Shown: one piece after another, positions 38,685 to 51,106 of the stretch | Position numbering within the stretch: the stretch's first letter is position 1 | How the letters are laid out: each line of letters starts with the position of its first letter | Assembly: GCF_964340395.1 (NCBI RefSeq) | Contig: NC_135550.1 | Coordinates: forward strand, 31,799,176-31,863,175 | DNA: 64,000 nucleotides | Direction: 5' to 3' | Origin: Glandiceps talaboti | Taxonomy: Eukaryota > Hemichordata > Enteropneusta > Spengelidae | Position numbers and translations under genes: made by a program | Notes under the pieces: model-generated | The model's database searches: none | What the model was told of the DNA's origin: nothing | Seen by the model: the letters and a program-made list of their open reading frames with translations, nothing else

Positions 38685-41600
38685 GGCATAAAGATTTAGC
38701 TATATAGTATACGTGGGTCGTATTGGATGAACATTATCAAATTATTTCGGTCTTGATAAAAGTCACCTTCCACAGTGTAATTTTTTTTTAATTTTTGTTT
38801 GCCCTGAAGTACAACACATTAAATAATTGGATAATACAGCTGAGTAAATATTAACTTATAGAGGAGAAGTAAATATTTTCACTATAAGTAACTTTAGGTT
38901 CACATATTCATGCAAGTTATCCTAAACGTGTTAATAAACTTTGATTTATTACGCCAAACATGTCGTCTCTTTGAAATAAGGAGTTTTAACAAGTAGTCAG
39001 ATATATATCTCCAACAAATTTGCATTGTAAGTTATTAACAACTAAATCCTGGCGTCCTTGTAAGTCATGATATTATCATATTTATATCGCCATCTCACTT
39101 GGATAAATAACTTGGTATTAATTCTATAATAGTCACCTTTCACAAAGTGACAATTTCAAATTCATTATACACATTGCGAAATCATTTGAAAGAGTCGCAC
39201 TCAACGAATACCAAATTTATAAGTCACTTTACATATTGATAGAGGGTAACCTTTTAAAAACTTACACACTAAACTGGTGCACTTTTACGCTATCTAAGTA
39301 ATATATCGGCGTTAAAATGTATGACAACGCGGTTTTTCAATTGAAACGCAATCGTTGATACGAAAAGTACATGTTTATGGATGTAAAATATATATATACT
39401 ATCCCCGCGTGCACATGTGTCCATCGAAACGCTAAACACTATGAAAAAGCTAACACGACTCCATTTAGAATCCCAACGGACACCAAAATGAAAAGCTGAA
39501 CACAGCTCTACTGGCTGAAGTATGTCTCTCGAAACTCCCAACACTGTGTCAAAATACCGTGTTAGACGGATGAATGTTAGCGGATAGGCTTTATGATTCG
39601 AACACCGATGGCTCTTCAGATATGTTCAAAGGACTTTGCCATCATCTCGACATTGCTAATATAAAAGATACATGTAAAAGACGTTCTTGTCGCAGCTAGA
39701 CTGACGCTGTTTTTGAGTTTGAAAGCAAAGCACGCAATACCTGGGAGAAAGAACCCATATTGTACAATACCAAGACTGAGTAAAAGCAGCGTCCATATCA
39801 AGAACACTTCACATTATGTCGGTTTTTATATCATCTTGAAATAGACTGACAGTAGGCGCCCTGTATGTAAGTGTCTGATTATTGAAAAAAGTGAAGAAAA
39901 AAATAAATTAGAATACCCTTTCCGTACTCAGTGATACTGTATTCGTTTGTTCATGTCCCCATTTATTCAATATACACCCTCCTGTTATAATAGTTTAAAA
40001 GATACGCGAACGTAAATTTGTCCCAAACATATCAATATTATTCTACTTTCCCGCCCAAACCTTTTCAAACAAATTTCTTGCACTTTTGTAACTTTTTGAC
40101 ATAATTTTTCTAGACTCTAATAATATTAATTATTCTTATAAAAATCTTGTGTCACAAACCATCACAATTGCAAAGTAAATATTATAGAAAAATGTACTCG
40201 TGATATCCTACATTCTAAAAAGGTCTGTTCGAAAGAAGTATGCTGTGCAAAAAGGGGATATATTTTTCTCTTCTATAAATTGATAACCGTTGCCACCCAT
40301 GTGTGTAAGGAACCAACCAAACCAAAATTAATATACATTTTGTAGTTAGAAATTGAGGTATGTGGTATTTCGGGGGGAACAAAGGACGTGGGGTTAATTC
40401 AGTGTTTACTCAAATGTGAAAAACAAATTCTCACTGAGGACATTCAATTTATGTACGCCTGAGAGGCAAGCCATTGAAGTGGCATTATTTATTTACAGCT
40501 TCATCAACTTGATCCCAGCTCTCAAGAATAGATCGCTGTTCACAATAATAAACTTTCCTCCTAATATTATTTGCAAAATTTACAGTGATAGATGTTATGA
40601 AATTTACAAGTCTAAGGGTCTTCGGTATGATTTCTCAACGGCGTGTCGTAATGACGCTGTCACTCGGCGTTTGTGTCTGTGTCGTGGAGTCAGGACGGGG
40701 CACACGCATTTCCATAAGTGTTTCCACTGACGAGTTGTGTGCCACCGCGCCGTTAACAACTGCTGATTCGACCTGTCCTCCCGCAACGGAGATTGAAACA
40801 AATTTAGCGAAGCGTGTAAACTCTGCCGCGCATCCTTTTTTGTTCGCTTGACAAGCAAATTGAAAGGTTTATGGAGCGGAAAAAGAGTTCTAGCTGATTA
40901 TGGTTCGATTTGTGAGATGGGTACCTGACCATACTGAGATGCAGACAGGATGTTATCACATGGGAACTAAGCAACGTGTAAATTGTACAAATATTACATT
41001 TAACAACCATCACATCATGTAGTATGAAACGGACAGTTTTTATTGCGGCGCGTCATGAAACGAACAAGACAGGTCGAATGTCATCAACATACCTAAATTT
41101 TGCCAACCGAACAGATTTTTTCAAATTTCTAACCTTCATCTCGAAACTGATGTGTTGGTATTGTTGATGTATCAAATAACATTATGATGAAATCCTAACG
41201 GATGGAAACCTATTGACAAGAAATTATACACTTTTAAGAACAGCTTAGACTGGCACATTATTATAATATATATTGCTCTTATATAAGGTCACAGGCCATC
41301 GTTCAATCACCACTATCGACCACTCTCGTCAGGGAATTTCAAATTCTCCGAACATATTCCCAATGAATTAACTTCGAGATAATATCAAATTTTGACGGAA
41401 ACCAGAATAGAGCATACTGAAAACAACTCGCAGACAACAAGTTCACTGTATGATGATATAGACGTGTATCTTGAAGTCTCAGAAGACCACTCACTGTATG
41501 ACTCATCCCATGTTCAAGGATTGCCAGCAGAATGAAGAACAGCGGAAAATGGTCAGGAAACGCGAGTTTGAATTAATTCTCTAACCAAGGTAGTTCAGCC

Positions 41601-41956
41601 ACACATTTTGTCAGCGAAAATCAACCGGAAACAACCTTGTCGGAAGGAAGTCGCTTCAAATCTTAGAAAACAAGCTATAGGGAATGAGCAGAATTTACGG
41701 CGGGGGGGGGGCGTGAGGAGAAAATGGGGTGGGGACAAAAATAAATGGGGTATGAAAGGGATGGGGGCATCAAATATTTTACTCATGATTTGAACCAAAT
41801 TAATCTTTAGGAGCGGTTGTTTACCGCGTATAATTGCAAAACTTTCTTGCGCGCTAAATTCTTAACCCTAGACTTCATTATGAGGCGGCTGACTGTCATG
41901 AGAATGTGTTTGAGTATTATATGCCTCAATCTCTATCTCTAACTATCGACGACCTC
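38685..41956. other. Intergenic, no gene seen
   Basis: No gene is supported. A less AT-rich, CpG-containing block at 40600-40850 has overlapping open frames on both strands but no domain. A G-rich low-complexity stretch lies at 41699-41790. Confidence 0.45.
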
Positions 41957-41959
41957 CCC

Positions 41960-41998
<39 letters not shown>

Positions 41999-42031
41999 CT
42001 CTATCTATCTATCTATCTCTCTTTCTCTCCC

Positions 42032-42120
<89 letters not shown>

Positions 42121-42132
42121 CGCTCGCTCGCT
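41957..42132. repeat. (CT)n/(CTAT)n microsatellite
   Basis: About 175 bp of CT dinucleotide with ctat and cgct interruptions. The Leu/Ser frame is an artefact. Confidence 0.95.
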
Positions 42133-44297
42133 CATGTGATATATATCACAGGAAATTAAATACCATATTAGAGAGAGAGAGAAAGAATGGATATTTGATG
42201 TGTGTATCTACTTTAATACATCTTTATAGGTTAAAGGGTAGACAATATAGTCATATAATAATGTACCGTGGGTAAATTTGGGGTACAATATTCTATGGCC
42301 TTTAATACTGGGTTTGGATTGAAATGTTAAGCCTCTAAAAGTCCCCCTACATGCTCTTATTTTCCAAAACTTGCTCACCAGCGATCATGGTGATGCTGTT
42401 TCTCCCCCAAATCAATATTGAAGGGGAAGCCATGCTTGCTAAGTATCTCCAAGCATAGGTTAAAGCCCAGTATGAGAAATCTCGTTGCAAAGCCCAAATG
42501 TATAAGAAATATTTTATTATTTAAGGATGCTGAAGTCGATTGCCACTATTATTATACAATTGTACATCTCAAGAATGCGGCGGGGCGGCAGGTGGGGAGT
42601 ACCGTATAATTGCCACATAAAGACATGTGTAGCCTTCGAGGTGGCACGAACATTTTCATTAAGGGGGCATGAAATTTGTTGGGGGCATGAAATTTGTTGA
42701 GGATGCGAAGTGGGGGAGGGGGGGGGGCTGCTATTTTTTTTTTACCTTCTCCTCAGCCTCCTCAGCCCCCTCAGTACATTCTGCTCGTTCACTTACTATT
42801 TTGCCTGCTGATAAATATAGACAACAGTCTCAGACCATTATAGTATGCATATGTGTTTCGCATGATCAAGTGTCATTCGTTGATTAATATCCCTAATTTC
42901 AGGCATTGAACTTCGATTCCGAATGTATACTAAGCAATAACAGTGTCGAACTTACAAAATAGTGACCTTACCTTCAAGAATGAAAGTACTTATGAAATAT
43001 TGATACAGTTCTAGCTAGGGCCACAAGAATTCAAAATTAAGGTGATGTTATAAATTCTAAAGGTAACAGAAGAGTCTGACGTGGATTTAGGAAAGTGTGA
43101 AGTTAACGTTGACATTTTGACTTGTTTGACACCGAGACTATAGTCGTGGAGATAGATATGAGCTAAGTAGTAATGGCGGGATTTAATAAGGTATGATGTC
43201 AGCATGAAGTGAAATATACATTGGGGAAAATCTAAGTTTGCTACGGTTTGTAAGTTAAAGGATTCAAAGATAATTTAAAAAATGAACTAACATGCCATTT
43301 ATCATTTATCATTTAACAAAACTTCAAGAGAACATACCAATAAAAGCATGTCATGACCCACTTCTAGCTTGTCATGTAACGACATATTACACTATAATTC
43401 AATGTCGCATGAATTTCTGTGAAAGTATATTGCATTGTCATAAAGAAGCTAAGTGTGTCGTTTAAAAGATCTCAGTGTGAGGAAGGGGGCGAACTTTAAA
43501 AATGGCAAGACTGTAATAATCCCATCACCTTATCCTTAGTCTGACAACGTGTTTTGCTATAAGATTGTCACGTGGCTGAAATGAACTACGTATATTTACC
43601 TCGAACAAAAATTGGTAAATCGTGATAGTTTATTACAAAAAAATAAAAATGTTCCAAGTTTAGGTTAAAAAGTTCAGGGTATTATATTAATGATTGGCGG
43701 GTTACAAGTAGATGAGACTGATACATTCTATTCGGGATGCTGCAATGATGACGAATGATTCGCCATCAATCTGAGAACACATATGATTCAGATGTTATTC
43801 TTCCATAAGAAGTGTAAAACCACCTTATATTAGATTGATAATACAAATCAAATCAATTCAGAATGTGAAAGTAGCTATATTTTGATTTGAAGTAATTATT
43901 ACCAGATTTTTTCCATTTTCAAAGAATAAAGTTTCAGTTTACTTATTATCTATTTCGACTGAATTTAGTCTTAAAAGGCCCATAATACAATCCCAGGTTT
44001 TTGCATTAGTGCTATCAATGATCAATGGAGCCATAGCAGTTACATGGGCCAATTCATTTGTTCAGTACCAACTTTATCTATAGCTCTATCAAAATGAATT
44101 TTTTGTTGTGTTGTATGATTTTTTAAACTGAGCTTTACTCTTTCACACCTAAGTTTTAATCCTAATCCGAACTAAGCCTTTACTATCTGTCTAAAACATT
44201 AGTCCATGTTTTGATTTTGTAAAGTTTATTTACAAGTCGATTATTATATACAATGGGAGATAAGCTTTAATGGAAATTTGACACGACCCAAAAAACA

Positions 44298-44300
<3 letters not shown>
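42133..44300. other. Intergenic, no gene seen
   Basis: AT-rich. It contains a G-rich segment (42660-42730) with a short direct repeat gggggcatgaaatttgttg. The frame at 43011-43205 is not recognised. Confidence 0.5.
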
Positions 44301-44344
<44 letters not shown>

Positions 44345-44368
44345 ACAGACAGACACACACACATACAC

Positions 44369-44407
<39 letters not shown>

Positions 44408-44469
44408 CACTCACACATACACACACAGACGGACACACACAGACAGACACACTCAAACATACACACGCG

Positions 44470-44515
<46 letters not shown>
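44301..44515. repeat. (CA)n-(GACA)n compound microsatellite
   Basis: About 215 bp of ca, gaca and cgcg blocks. The long Cys/Val, Thr/His and Ser/Val frames are artefacts. Confidence 0.96.
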
Positions 44516-44516
<1 letters not shown>

Positions 44517-44652
44517 TGTAGGGAAGCACCTATATACAATAGGTGATCTACATTTTCAGTAACCTTTCTATTGCCTTTTGTGACAATATATCATCAGATG
44601 TTACGATTGTGTGTTACTTTGTATATGCCATTCAAGTTCTCGTGTGCCTAAT

Positions 44653-44685
44653 CATAGACCCTCCACCCAGAGTGGAGGGTCTATG
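44653..44685. repeat. Short perfect hairpin repeat, copy 1
   Basis: CATAGACCCTCCAC (44653-44666), 5-nt loop ccaga, then GTGGAGGGTCTATG (44672-44685): 14-bp perfect arms. It shares its sequence with the hairpin at 51081-51106 at the UST start codon, so this is a dispersed family and not a chance palindrome. Confidence 0.85.
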
Positions 44686-47600
44686 GCCTAATCGAACTCA
44701 TCATCTTAGCTATCATGATTTTCGACGCGTTCCATGTTGAATCGTAATTAATCTTATACTAAGGGAGCCTTCAGTAATTGCAGGGGGGGGGGGATTAGGG
44801 GTGGATCATATTTTACAAATCGGTCATCGGGGGAGGGCCATATTTTAGAAGATTGGAGTTAAGGAGTGTCACATTTTACTTTGACTCATTTTGTGAATCT
44901 AACTTTGCATTATTGTGTGATTCTTGCATGATCCCACCGCTGCCACCAGTTCCAACTCCTACTGTTGCCACATCCAACCACTGCCACCATTGTAAAGTAA
45001 TATTATAACATATTATAACATATTTCAATGAAATGCAGTGAATTTACTGTTAGTTGTAATGTGAGGAGAGCAGTGGGTCTTACAGTATTAACGGGTCAAC
45101 AGCGTGACAAGTAAGTTGTGGATAATGTGGTGGAGTGTAGATGTTGACCCCGTTCCAGAGGTTGTCACCTGTTCGCCCATCTAGTCTTTGGGAGTTCTGG
45201 CTTTCAGCTCAGCCACAGGCATTGATTTAATACAATCACACACTCACTGTGGTGGCAATAGTGGGAAACGACAAATGCGTTTAAAACTATGTGGCGAGAT
45301 CTTTACTACAGAAAAAATCCTTGTCTCCTCTAGTAGGATTCGAACCCAGGACCTTCTGTCTACCAAAAAATATGATCGCTATATATTTTCACGTTCGGTT
45401 ATGATATATTTATGTGCATGTTTTGCATTTAACGAAAAGGGGGATGGGTAGATCTGAACAAAGAATGTAAAAGACCCTTCAATTTTACATCCAATTTGCC
45501 AGATTGAACATCAATCTGATAGTCACTTTTCGGAAAAGGGAATTTTGAAGTCCACTAGTACTGTTTCAAATCAAGTTATTACATGTAAGTATTCATGTAA
45601 ATATTGAAGGTCAAAGCAGTCTTCTTTAGAAAGGTCTGCCTGCCCCTGAGGTACGAAAGGAGTCGGAAATTCAAATCATTGTCATCATGTGCTCTTACTT
45701 ACTGTACGCTCATTTTGAACTTGACCGTCACCAAAACATATATCAAACATTGTTATGTATATATATATGTTGAGATGCCATTATGTATGATTGACGGCTA
45801 TTATTAAACTGGATGTATCAATCGAGCAATGACATATATATGACTGACAGCTAACTGGATGTACGGATCTTTAGACTTTACTATCCATCGAGCAATGACA
45901 TGTATGAATGACAACTAACTCGACGTATGGATGTTTACTATCAACTGAGCAATGACAAAGGCATAAAATACATGAGTTTCAAACACAAGAAGAGAAGACA
46001 AGTTCGTCGAACACTCGCAAATTATTGAATTATCATGCAGAGAACAGTCAACGATGTATGGTGATACGTCGCCATCATCATTCACATTCACGAACGATTT
46101 CATCGCGGTTATCACTAAATGTCCGCAGAGGGCGGTGTCAACACAACTTTCTTTCAGCGAGGGCTTGTCCCACTTTTCTCCTTTCGAAATACAAGTGATT
46201 CATTGCGGTACATCGTTGTGTTTGCATGTCATACATTTAGGGAACACACAACACTCATTGAAGCAACTATGTACCCTATATTTGTAGGATCAAAACAGTG
46301 GTTACAAGTAAAGTTCAATTATGCATATTGTGAATTATCTACAAATATCTACAAACTCTATAAATACCGAAATAGCAAATAGCACAATAGAATACGACAG
46401 TCCTTTTTAAGTAAATCTAACCAATTTTAAAAAGTTGAAACAAAACTGTTCTGATCTCCTCCCCAACAGACAGTCTAATGATTGTTAACATTGTCATTGT
46501 CAAAAGACTACACAGAATGTTACAAGCCATGGTTATACTGTTATCGATTTAATTCTCAACCTCATTTTTACTGAAAAGCGATATTGGCTGTTTTCTTTTC
46601 GGACCCAAATTTCACTGATTTAGGAAGCTATACAAACATATGAGTAAAATGCATTCACAAAAATGTATGTATCAAATTGAAAGCTATAAACTTATTTGAC
46701 ATTTAGCACATCTCGGAATCAATTTACATACAAGTTGGTATCACTGGTCGATCATGTCAGTTTTAAAAATTTTAACAGATGTTTTTTTAAACAGTTTTCA
46801 AGTTCAATTAGCATAGATATGATAGAACTCTCAATGACTAATATTTTATCGATGGTACTCACATAGTTTTTCAATCATTGGTATTCTATTTTTAAGTACA
46901 AATTACATATTATCATTATTCGTATAAAAACACGAATAGTGATAGTAGTTGCAAGTTTTTTTTACTCTGTGGCTTCTTCCCATGATTTTTTTCAAGTCGG
47001 ATAGCGAAAAAGTTACAAACCCCAATGGTCACGTGGTGGCGCTCGTCACGCTAATCATGATACAGAATAATGGCGTTACTAGGTATTTATGAATATTCAA
47101 AAAATACCGTCACCGGTGCTAGCACTTTATACACGATATCGTTCACTATGTGTGCCACAAAATAAGAGGCAAGATCAATAGTTTAATGTTTGGCCTCAAA
47201 TCCCCCCACCCACCCTTCTAACTACTTGGCTAAAATTGAAAATTGTTTCAGACAGAACAATCAATTTCAAATCAGTATGTAGTAGTATGTTATACTGTGA
47301 ATACAAAGTCAGTATTATGTAGTGAGGACAATTATACTGTTCTTTGTTGACACTTTACTGTATTTTAGTGCCAGGCATTTACTATAACGAAAATTCTTCC
47401 ATTTCTCAAGTTGACATTTTTTAGAATTATTTGTATTTAGGGGTTCAAAACAGATCCATTAAAAGTAAAATCGTTTTTGTAGGATGAGAACTAAAATGGT
47501 TCAACTCCCCCCCCCCTGAAAAGAATTTAGTTTTAGTTGTTTTTTTAAATCCTAGGTTGAACTATTGATTTCGCCCCTAACATAAATATATCGTTCACTT

Positions 47601-47689
47601 GTATTTTAGTAGTCAAGGGCTCGGACCATAAGTTTTAGCTAATCTAGTTACCTTTATCTATTTTAATTACTTTATTCACAAAACTATTG

Positions 47690-47736
47690 TATGAAAATAT
47701 TCGTCTCTTATAATATATGAGGCGAATATTTTCATA
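47690..47736. repeat. Imperfect hairpin, 18-bp arms
   Basis: TATGAAAATATTCGTCTC (47690-47707) pairs with the arm at 47719-47736 with one mismatch around an 11-nt AT loop. No flanking direct repeat is visible. Confidence 0.8.
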
Positions 47737-48193
47737 AAATGTCGGTCTGTATATTCCCCTATGAATATCAAAGTAGGAAGGTAGGCAATGTTGAATGATA
47801 ACGTTGCTTTAACACAGTCTTACAAGTTCAAAGATAGTTTTCCTTTGTCCGATAGTGCGCTGACTGTTTGGCAAACTCTGCCAAAGCAAAGGAGATGGAT
47901 AAATTGTATGTCGCCTCCAAGGGTGGAAATCTTTTCTTTAAAAAACAGAAAGTCATATAGTATTGGGTGTAGTAAGCGATTTAGAGGCATAAAATATCAA
48001 ACCATACACATACAAAACACTAGGTACCGTCAAACCAAATTACTGAGAATACTAGTACTGACCAGACTTACAGTTTCTTGAATCCCGTATGATCGTGGTA
48101 TGGCATGCAACATGCAAAACACACATGAGGTGGCGACGTAAACAAGATCCTTTAGGCTTTACCAGGGTCCTGGAAACAAATGCCGTCGGAAGT

Positions 48194-48217
48194 ACGCACG
48201 CACGCACGCACGCACGC

Positions 48218-48249
<32 letters not shown>

Positions 48250-48250
48250 G
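48194..48250. repeat. (CGCA)n-(CA)n microsatellite
   Basis: Pure acgc tetranucleotide passing into CA dinucleotide. Confidence 0.94.
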
Positions 48251-49146
48251 TGTTTTATTTACATTTTGAGAAGCAAAAGAAGGTAGTTACCTCCATGCCA
48301 TGCCATATTAGATGGTTTCTTCTCACAAAATGTATACGAATGACAATTGAAAAAAATAAGAGTAAGTTAAGTAGTCTGAAACAATAACCTTTGACCTCTG
48401 AAAGGAATAACAGACAAAGTGATAGAGTCTCAATCTGCATGTATTCACGCATATCCAGAATATTGCATTTACATTGCTATTCTTAACCATCAACTGTTCT
48501 CGTGAACTTAACACCAACGTATAAGTAAGTAAGCTTATTCTGTAACTTTATGCATGTGATTGTTTATTGTGGAAAGTACTGAAGTGATTGTCGAAAATCA
48601 GTTTTAACATTTCAGTATCCATTCATTGACATATAATTACGTTGTATGTGGTCGATCCAGGCTTGCAAATGGCTTCCTATGGAACTCTATAAACGGCTTA
48701 GTCCTGCCTGCAGACAGACTACGAGACTAGATTCATTGGAATGGGATATATTGTCAGAATCAAGGGGTAATCACTATATAAATAACTGTATTTAGCATGT
48801 ATGTAATTTCTATATTATCTGAAATTATAAGAACTATTAAATGATAGTAATACATTTCACATACAATGGATTATTAATGTGATAGAAAATACTTTCAATT
48901 TCATACTTTTAATCAGTTTCAGAAATATGGGTAAAGTAACAAAAATATTTGGAATCGAATGATATGATGTGACAAGCACTGCATGGGGGGGGGGGGGGTA
49001 AATGATCAGTCCAGTTTGCAAAGTTTGATACGTAGTACTAGTAAACTGTTTACTCTCTCAATAACATATTGGATATTAATGTACAGAGAAATTATTTACT
49101 AATCAGACGACTTTAACAGTATAGCACGTAAGCAGCTCTGAAATAT

Positions 49147-49417
49147 GCACTCTGAGAACTCTGACATGTCTCTACACTCCAAGAACTCTGACATGTCTCT
49201 ACACTCTGAGAACTCTGACATGTCTTTACACTCTGAGAACTCTGACATGTCTCTACACTCTGAGAACTCTGACATGTCTCTACACTCTGAGAACTCTGAC
49301 ATGTCTCTACACTCTGAGAACTCTGACATGTCTCTACACTCTGAGAACTCTGACATGTCTCTACACTCTGAGAACTCTGACATGTCTTTACACTCTGAGA
49401 ACTCTGACATGTCTCTG
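49147..49417. repeat. 27-bp minisatellite (10 copies)
   Basis: Ten nearly identical 27-bp units (core tctgagaactctgacatgtc). The unit length is divisible by three, so several frames stay open (MSLHSENSD on +; MSEFSECRD and CQSSQSVET on -). No flanking coding sequence or splice context supports translation. Confidence 0.93.
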
Positions 49418-49583
49418 TCCCTTTCGCTATGGTTCTTCCTATTGGGAAACTGCAAGACTGCAAAGTTATTTCCTGTGTACAGTTTTGATAAAAAAAGAAG
49501 ATAAGTGTTTAGTGTAATTACTTTAAATATGTTTGGTTTAAATCTTATGGATATTAAAGTGGATCTTGGCATTGGTTCATGTT

Positions 49584-49637
49584 CAAGAAATATCCCAGGT
49601 TCACAGTTTTCAAGAAATATCCCAGGTTCACAGTTTT
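49584..49637. repeat. 27-bp perfect tandem duplication
   Basis: Two adjacent copies starting caagaaatatcccaggttca (49584-49610 and 49611-49637). Confidence 0.88.
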
Positions 49638-50993
49638 CAAGTAAAAAATGAACATTTGAACAAGATATAACACAATTTAGTCACTTTTATTTCTTATTGA
49701 CATCAGAATGGGTCTTGGCAGTTTTTTGTACATGAAAACCATGTACAGGAAATATCTTTGCAGACTTTGCAGTTTCCCTGTTGGAGGAATCATGGCGAAG
49801 GGAGATGTAGTGTAGAGGCTATCTAATCATCTACTCTTCAAAGCCAAGGATAGCCACTAAACTACAGGGAATTGAGATGTGTTGGAGTTCTCTCAGCACA
49901 TATTTCCAGAACTAGGGCATAAGCACATTTTCACCAACAAAATTAGACAAAAATAGGTTTTTATATATAATAGCTACAGTTTGGAGTATAATTTGAGCAG
50001 AAAATTAATTGGACATGACTGACTTCCAATTGTTGCTTTTTGTCAATAATTTATGCAGCAGATTAAAGACATAAAGATAGAGTTTATTGTAAATTCAGAA
50101 TTGCAGTATTATGAGTATATTACACAACCCTTCTCATAACGTAGAAATCATGACACATTGTAGACAATAACATTTTAAGTATTTAGGCAGGAAATGTTGA
50201 CTCCAAAATTTGTTGAAAGGATGTGAGAATGTGATAGATTTTTCAGGGATTTTTTGTGTAGAGAAGGATGCAGGAAGTCATGGAGTTCTTCCTGTTTTTG
50301 TTTACCAAGGCTGTTTATCACACGGAACATTTTATTTCCAAACTATTCAAAGGAAAACAGAAGTCCGAGATTTACTCACAATTTATGTTTATTGTAAGAG
50401 ATATATAAGATATTTTGGTGAGAATAAGATTTTCACTTTGTATAATCTATTTAAGGTACAAAGTGACATTGATATAAGTGGAGAATAGAATAACCTATCA
50501 GTGATAAGGACAGCCTTACTTATTTCTCGGTTTCTCATGACCACATTGACCCAATATTTCTTACATCCAGCAAAAATATAGAAAATGTATGTCCTCTATG
50601 GCAGGATTAACCAAAAATACATGTCACATGATCACATGACATGTCACATGATGGTCACATGACAATCCCACAAGTTTGTGTCTGGGCAAAAATTATTGTT
50701 CATTGATGAAATTTAGGACTTTATAAAACAAATGCTTCATAGTTTCATTCTGACTTGAATGTCATTTCTAAGTCATCTTGACTGTTAAAGTAAGATTATG
50801 AATTGAAAGCATAACCAACATATACACACTTTAAAAATTTAACCAACTGACAGACCAACCCATCCTCTTTTATGGTGTTACAATTAGAAACATAGAAATA
50901 AGTACTAAAGGCCACCTTAGGGAGAATTCTACAGTTTGTGAAAGGCTAGATAATTTTTTTTTTATTTTCTAACACATATTCATTTTTCTCCCC
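49638..50993. other. Region upstream of UST, probably including a 5' intron
   Basis: No coding exon is recognised. It ends with a convincing 3' splice site: branchpoint-like ttctaac at about 50968-50973, a pyrimidine tract, and ctccccag with AG at 50994-50995. The UST message therefore probably has at least one upstream, presumably non-coding, exon that I could not locate. Confidence 0.5.
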
Positions 50994-51080
50994 AGAGGAA
51001 CATGGAAACTAGTGTTTGAAATGCTTATTCCTGGAGACATATCTTCACTCAGGGATTTAGCTGTTGATTGTGGAGAAGAG

Positions 51081-51106
51081 CATAGACCCTTGGTGGAGGG
51101 TCTATG
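51081..51106. repeat. Short hairpin repeat, copy 2, overlapping the UST start codon
   Basis: CATAGACCCT (51081-51090), 6-nt loop, AGGGTCTATG (51097-51106). On the - strand it reads CATAGACCCTCCACC..., the same sequence as the arm of copy 1 at 44653. The ATG of the UST open frame is the last three bases of the right arm, and the in-frame TAG at 51083-51085 is in the left arm. Confidence 0.85.

Larger units (their letters stand above)
44516..49146. other. Intergenic, no gene seen
   Basis: It contains two short inverted repeats listed separately (44653-44685, 47690-47736), a G-rich repeat copy at 44782-44880, a tRNA box-B-like stretch at about 45332-45350, a (CGCA)n/(CA)n tract at 48194-48250 and poly-G at 48986-48997. 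Frames such as 45188-45451, 46054-46287 and 47788-48081 show no recognisable domain. Confidence 0.45.

Noticed and set aside
45320-45400. tRNA gene on the - strand (GGTTCGAATCC box B with a possible T-arm)
   Set aside because: The T-stem has a mismatch and there is no box A, D-arm or acceptor stem at the right distance. It may be part of a tRNA-derived SINE, but that is not supported enough to annotate.
47788-48081. 97-codon + strand frame
   Set aside because: No recognisable domain, no splice sites or homology pattern that I can defend, and no promoter.
50615-50665. Clustered CACATG/CATGTG motifs (bHLH sites)
   Set aside because: They are short local repeats of the same 8-10 bp and can be explained by slippage.
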